In this document: one piece after another, positions 6,830-9,306 of the stretch | How the letters are laid out: the number at the start of each line of letters is the position of its first letter | Numbering within the stretch: the first letter of the stretch is position 1 | Assembly (NCBI GenBank): GCA_947304475.1 | Contig: CAMZBE010000034.1 | Location: 1 to 9,306, forward strand | Direction of reading: 5' to 3' | Length of the DNA stretch: 9,306 bases | Origin: an uncultured Clostridia bacterium | GTDB taxonomy: Bacteria; Bacillota; Clostridia; Oscillospirales; CAG-272 | The notes under the pieces: model-generated | What the model was told of the DNA's origin: nothing | What the model saw: only the letters and a program-made list of their open reading frames with translations | Databases searched by the model: none | Program-made: the position numbers and the translations under genes

Positions 6830-7171
6830 ATGCTGACACTCGAAACACTCCGTGCGTTCGGCGCAAACGTTGAAGAAGGACTGCAAAGATGCGTCGGTAT
6901 GGAGGCCTTGTATCTCAAACTGACGGATAAGGCGATCCGCGATCCCGCGTTTGAAGAACTGCGCGAGGTCGCTGAAAAAGGGGATCTTGACCGGGGGTTT
7001 GAACTTGCGCACGCTCTGAAAGGCGTGACGGCGAACCTCGCTCTGACGCCCCTATCCGTCCCGATCGGCGAGATCACCGAACTCTTCCGGAATAAGACCG
7101 ATACCGATTACCGTCCGCTCGTTTCTGCGATCCTTCAAAAGCGGGACGAACTGTTATCCAAAGCAAATTGA
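6830..7171 (+). CDS. Stand-alone HPt phosphotransfer protein
   Basis: The predicted product has 113 residues, the usual size of a single HPt four-helix bundle, and no membrane segment. The motif AHALKGVTANL at 60-70 carries the phosphorylatable His61, followed by the usual Lys-Gly pair. The upstream gene ends 15 bases before this start, and GGGAGGAG (6816-6823) is a strong ribosome binding site. The hybrid kinase in the same operon has two receivers and no HPt domain, so this protein is expected to take phosphate from a receiver Asp of the kinase and pass it to Asp71 of the EAL protein. It could also drain phosphate back when the kinase acts as a phosphatase. Partner assignment rests on the operon layout. 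Confidence 0.95.
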   Translation: MLTLETLRAFGANVEEGLQRCVGMEALYLKLTDKAIRDPAFEELREVAEKGDLDRGFELAHALKGVTANLALTPLSVPIGEITELFRNKTDTDYRPLVSAILQKRDELLSKAN

Positions 7172-7193
7172 CCGGCAACGACACGTCGTCCGG
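7172..7193 (+). other. Hairpin between the HPt and metallophosphoesterase genes
   Basis: It starts on the base after the HPt stop codon. CCGG (7172-7175) and ACGAC (7178-7182) pair with GTCGT (7185-7189) and CCGG (7190-7193), with a two-base CA bulge. The ribosome binding site AAAAGGAG of the next gene follows at once. There is no T-run, so it is not a standard terminator; it could be an RNA processing or stability element, or affect access to the ribosome binding site. Confidence 0.4.
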
Positions 7194-7212
7194 AAAAGGA
7201 GACATCAGAGAA

Positions 7213-9306
7213 ATGCACGTCACCCACGCCCAAAAAAGAGAGGGAAGGACCGTCCTTTCGGTCCTTCTTCTTGTCGTGTTTATCGCCTTCCTTTTCCCGT
7301 TTTTCCGCAGTTCAGCCGCACCGGCGGAAGAGATCCGGGACCTCAATTTCCAGACGGTCTCGGGCGATACCGTCGATTCCGAGAGCACTTCGCTTCGCTT
7401 TCTGTTCACGGTCGGATCGCTCGACTATATCCGCGTCGGGTTCGTCTTTTCGAGTGCAAACGCGGAGCCGACGGTCGACGGGGAAAACTGTTACGTCTAC
7501 GACACCGATAAGGTCTATTCGGCGATTCGTGCGGACGGGAAGATCGTTCCCGCGCCGGCGGGACGTTACTGGGTTGCGGTCAAGATGGTCGACATCCCGA
7601 AAGCGTCGTTCGGCGATCGGATTTACGTCAACGCTTTCGTTGAGGACGGCGCGGGGATCCGGTACGCGACCGCGCGAAATACCACGGTTCGCTGTGCGTT
7701 TGCCCTCGACAATGGTGAATTCGTTCCGGTCTTACGCTTCGCCCTGACGTCAGACGTACATACGCGCGTGATGAACGACAACGGCGCGACCGAGAAGGCG
7801 ACGACCGAGGAGGTCGCCCACGCTGCTCTTGTGGCCGAGCGGTTGTTTACGTCTTCCTACAACTACGCCGACGGGGAAGCGTACGACGCGCTTGACGCCG
7901 TCGTTCTTGTCGGGGATTATACCGACGAGGGAACGACGAAGCAGTACGACGCGTTATTCGGGATCGTTGACGATAATCTCCGAACAGGCACGGCTCTGCT
8001 CGCCTGCCTCGGAAATCACGAGTTCCGTAACCCCGGCGAGGATTCCGTCTCGAACAATTCAAGTTTTTCGACGACCTACGACAGGTTTGAAGACTATTTC
8101 GGGTACGGCGTCGACAGCGTCCACGTTATCAACGGCTACACGTTTATCGGGTTCGCATCCGATTGTAAGGGCGGGCGCGGCTATACGTCTTCCAAGGCGG
8201 AATGGCTTGAACAACAGATCATAGCGGCGCTTGCGAGCGATCCGACGGGGAAGAAGCCCATCTTCGTTTTCGGTCACGTGCCGGTCTGGGAAACCTGCCT
8301 CGGCAGTATCCGGGAGAACAACTATCCCACCGACGACATCGGGGACGTTCTCGAAAAATATCCGCAGGTCGTCTATATGTCGGGGCATACGCACGCGCCC
8401 TGCAGCGATCCCGAATCGGTTTGGCAGGGCGGATTTACTGCGATCAACACCGGGACGCTTGCCTACGACGACAGTCCCTTTTACACGGGCGACGGCTCGA
8501 CGCGGAGCAGTTATTTCCGGCGGGATCTGCACGGCGGGTATCAGTACGTGATGCTGGGCAGATACTTTGAACACGCCGAGTGGTACGCCTCGGTCTATAC
8601 CATCGTCGAGGTCGACCAAAACAACGTGATCCGGCTTCGGTACTACGACGCGGAGGCGGACAGGTTCTTATTCGAGCCGGTCTACATCGACTCGATCGGA
8701 GAGCCCGAAAACTTCACCTTTACGTCCGAACGAAAGGCGAATTCCAAAGCGCCGGTCTTCTCCGAGCCGCTGACGCTTCTTTCGGCGTCCTATGAGTCGG
8801 TACGCGTCTCGATCCCGAACGCGACTTGTGCCGATTACGTTCGGAGTTACCGTGCGGACATACTGCAAGGGGGGAATATCGTCAAGACCGTCTACCGGCA
8901 GGGGGGACAGCAGAAGTATCCGCTTCCCGAGATCACGGCGTCCTTTTCGGATCTTTATCCCGATACCGACTATACCGTCCGGGTGTACGCCTACAACGCG
9001 TACGGCGTGATGAGCGCACCGTTGACGCTCGCCGTGCACACGCCGCCCGATAACGGCGGCAACCCCGCCCCCGACGTCTTCTCGTTCGGTTTCGACCAGA
9101 ACGGAGTCGCGCGCAATCTGCTTACGGGCGAGGCGCTGACGCAAAAGAACGAACCGACCGTCACAAGCGACGGGAACGGCGGTTATTACGCCGGCTTTGA
9201 CGGCGACGACGCCTACTGCTGGGACGGGATCGCCGACTACTACGACGTGATGGAGACCGGCTTTACCTTCGAGTGGATCGGTCAGGTGTCGGATACGGTC
9301 CTCGGA
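7213..9306 (+). CDS. Secreted calcineurin-like metallophosphoesterase with FnIII-like and LamG-like regions (3' end outside the window)
   Basis: An open frame of 698 codons reaches the last base, so the C-terminus is missing. Residues 13-31 are a hydrophobic signal segment, and A-P-A at 36-38 is a plausible signal peptidase site, so the protein is exported. Residues 58-168 are a beta-rich domain of a kind seen in clostridial surface proteins; I cannot name it. The phosphoesterase core (about 177-480) has all the metal motifs: Asp181 and His183 (SDVH), Asp235 (VGDYTD), Asn268-His269 (GNHE), His355 (GHVP) and His392/His394 (SGHTH). A fibronectin type III-like region follows at about 513-613. 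A start typical of LamG/concanavalin-like domains, often carbohydrate-binding, runs from about 621 to the end (GFTFEWIG). AAAAGGAG at 7194-7201 precedes the ATG. The gap to the HPt gene is 41 bases without a clear terminator, so co-transcription is likely. The substrate is unknown: phosphodiester, phosphomonoester and nucleotide substrates are all possible in this superfamily. Confidence 0.94.
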   Translation, partial: MHVTHAQKREGRTVLSVLLLVVFIAFLFPFFRSSAAPAEEIRDLNFQTVSGDTVDSESTSLRFLFTVGSLDYIRVGFVFSSANAEPTVDGENCYVYDTDKVYSAIRADGKIVPAPAGRYWVAVKMVDIPKASFGDRIYVNAFVEDGAGIRYATARNTTVRCAFALDNGEFVPVLRFALTSDVHTRVMNDNGATEKATTEEVAHAALVAERLFTSSYNYADGEAYDALDAVVLVGDYTDEGTTKQYDALFGIVDDNLRTGTALLACLGNHEFRNPGEDSVSNNSSFSTTYDRFEDYFGYGVDSVHVINGYTFIGFASDCKGGRGYTSSKAEWLEQQIIAALASDPTGKKPIFVFGHVPVWETCLGSIRENNYPTDDIGDVLEKYPQVVYMSGHTHAPCSDPESVWQGGFTAINTGTLAYDDSPFYTGDGSTRSSYFRRDLHGGYQYVMLGRYFEHAEWYASVYTIVEVDQNNVIRLRYYDAEADRFLFEPVYIDSIGEPENFTFTSERKANSKAPVFSEPLTLLSASYESVRVSIPNATCADYVRSYRADILQGGNIVKTVYRQGGQQKYPLPEITASFSDLYPDTDYTVRVYAYNAYGVMSAPLTLAVHTPPDNGGNPAPDVFSFGFDQNGVARNLLTGEALTQKNEPTVTSDGNGGYYAGFDGDDAYCWDGIADYYDVMETGFTFEWIGQVSDTVLG

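Noticed and set aside
4856..7012. Minus-strand open frame of 718 codons opposite the EAL and HPt genes
   Set aside because: It starts with GTG, has no ribosome binding site, and its product is rich in Arg, Asp and His without any domain. It is explained by GC-rich codon use of the strongly supported + strand genes.
7271..8224. Ser/Arg/Thr-rich + strand frames inside the metallophosphoesterase gene
   Set aside because: They are in another frame of the continuous 698-codon gene that carries all metallophosphoesterase motifs; composition is that of a shifted frame.

Overview
The window looks like chromosomal DNA of a monoderm (Gram-positive) member of the Bacillota, most likely an uncultured Clostridia lineage. 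The evidence is GC-rich genes separated by AT-rich gaps, strong AGGAGG-type ribosome binding sites, extended -10 promoters, a lipoprotein signal, and protein families common in Clostridia. The assignment is an inference from style, not from a marker gene. No RNA gene, mobile element or CRISPR array could be supported. All genes lie on the + strand.

Region 1 (1-1005) is a stand-alone regulator. It has an extended -10 promoter (84-92), a gene for an AraC-type DNA-binding domain fused to a GyrI-like small-molecule-binding domain (116-925), and an intrinsic terminator (955-1005).

Region 2 (1032-7171) is the core of the window. A near-perfect inverted repeat and an extended -10 promoter precede a four-gene operon. 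Its genes are a Cache-type hybrid histidine kinase with two receiver domains (1198-3729), a family 1 solute-binding lipoprotein whose start overlaps the kinase stop by one base (3729-5018), a REC-degenerate GGDEF-EAL response regulator (5084-6814), and a free HPt phosphotransfer protein (6830-7171). The kinase has no HPt domain, so the HPt gene supplies the missing step of a multistep phosphorelay. A consistent model is: ligand outside the cell, bound by the lipoprotein and/or the Cache domain; kinase His343; receiver Asp632 or Asp770; HPt His61; Asp71 of the EAL protein; then altered hydrolysis of cyclic di-GMP. No ABC permease gene lies beside the binding protein, which suggests a sensory rather than a transport role. 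The layout resembles the Vibrio LuxP-LuxQ-LuxU logic, but with a cyclic di-GMP phosphodiesterase as output.

Region 3 (7213 to the window end) is an open, truncated gene for a secreted calcineurin-like metallophosphoesterase with a fibronectin type III-like and a LamG-like region. It lies 41 bases after the HPt gene with no clear terminator between them, so it may be the last gene of the operon or a co-transcribed surface effector.
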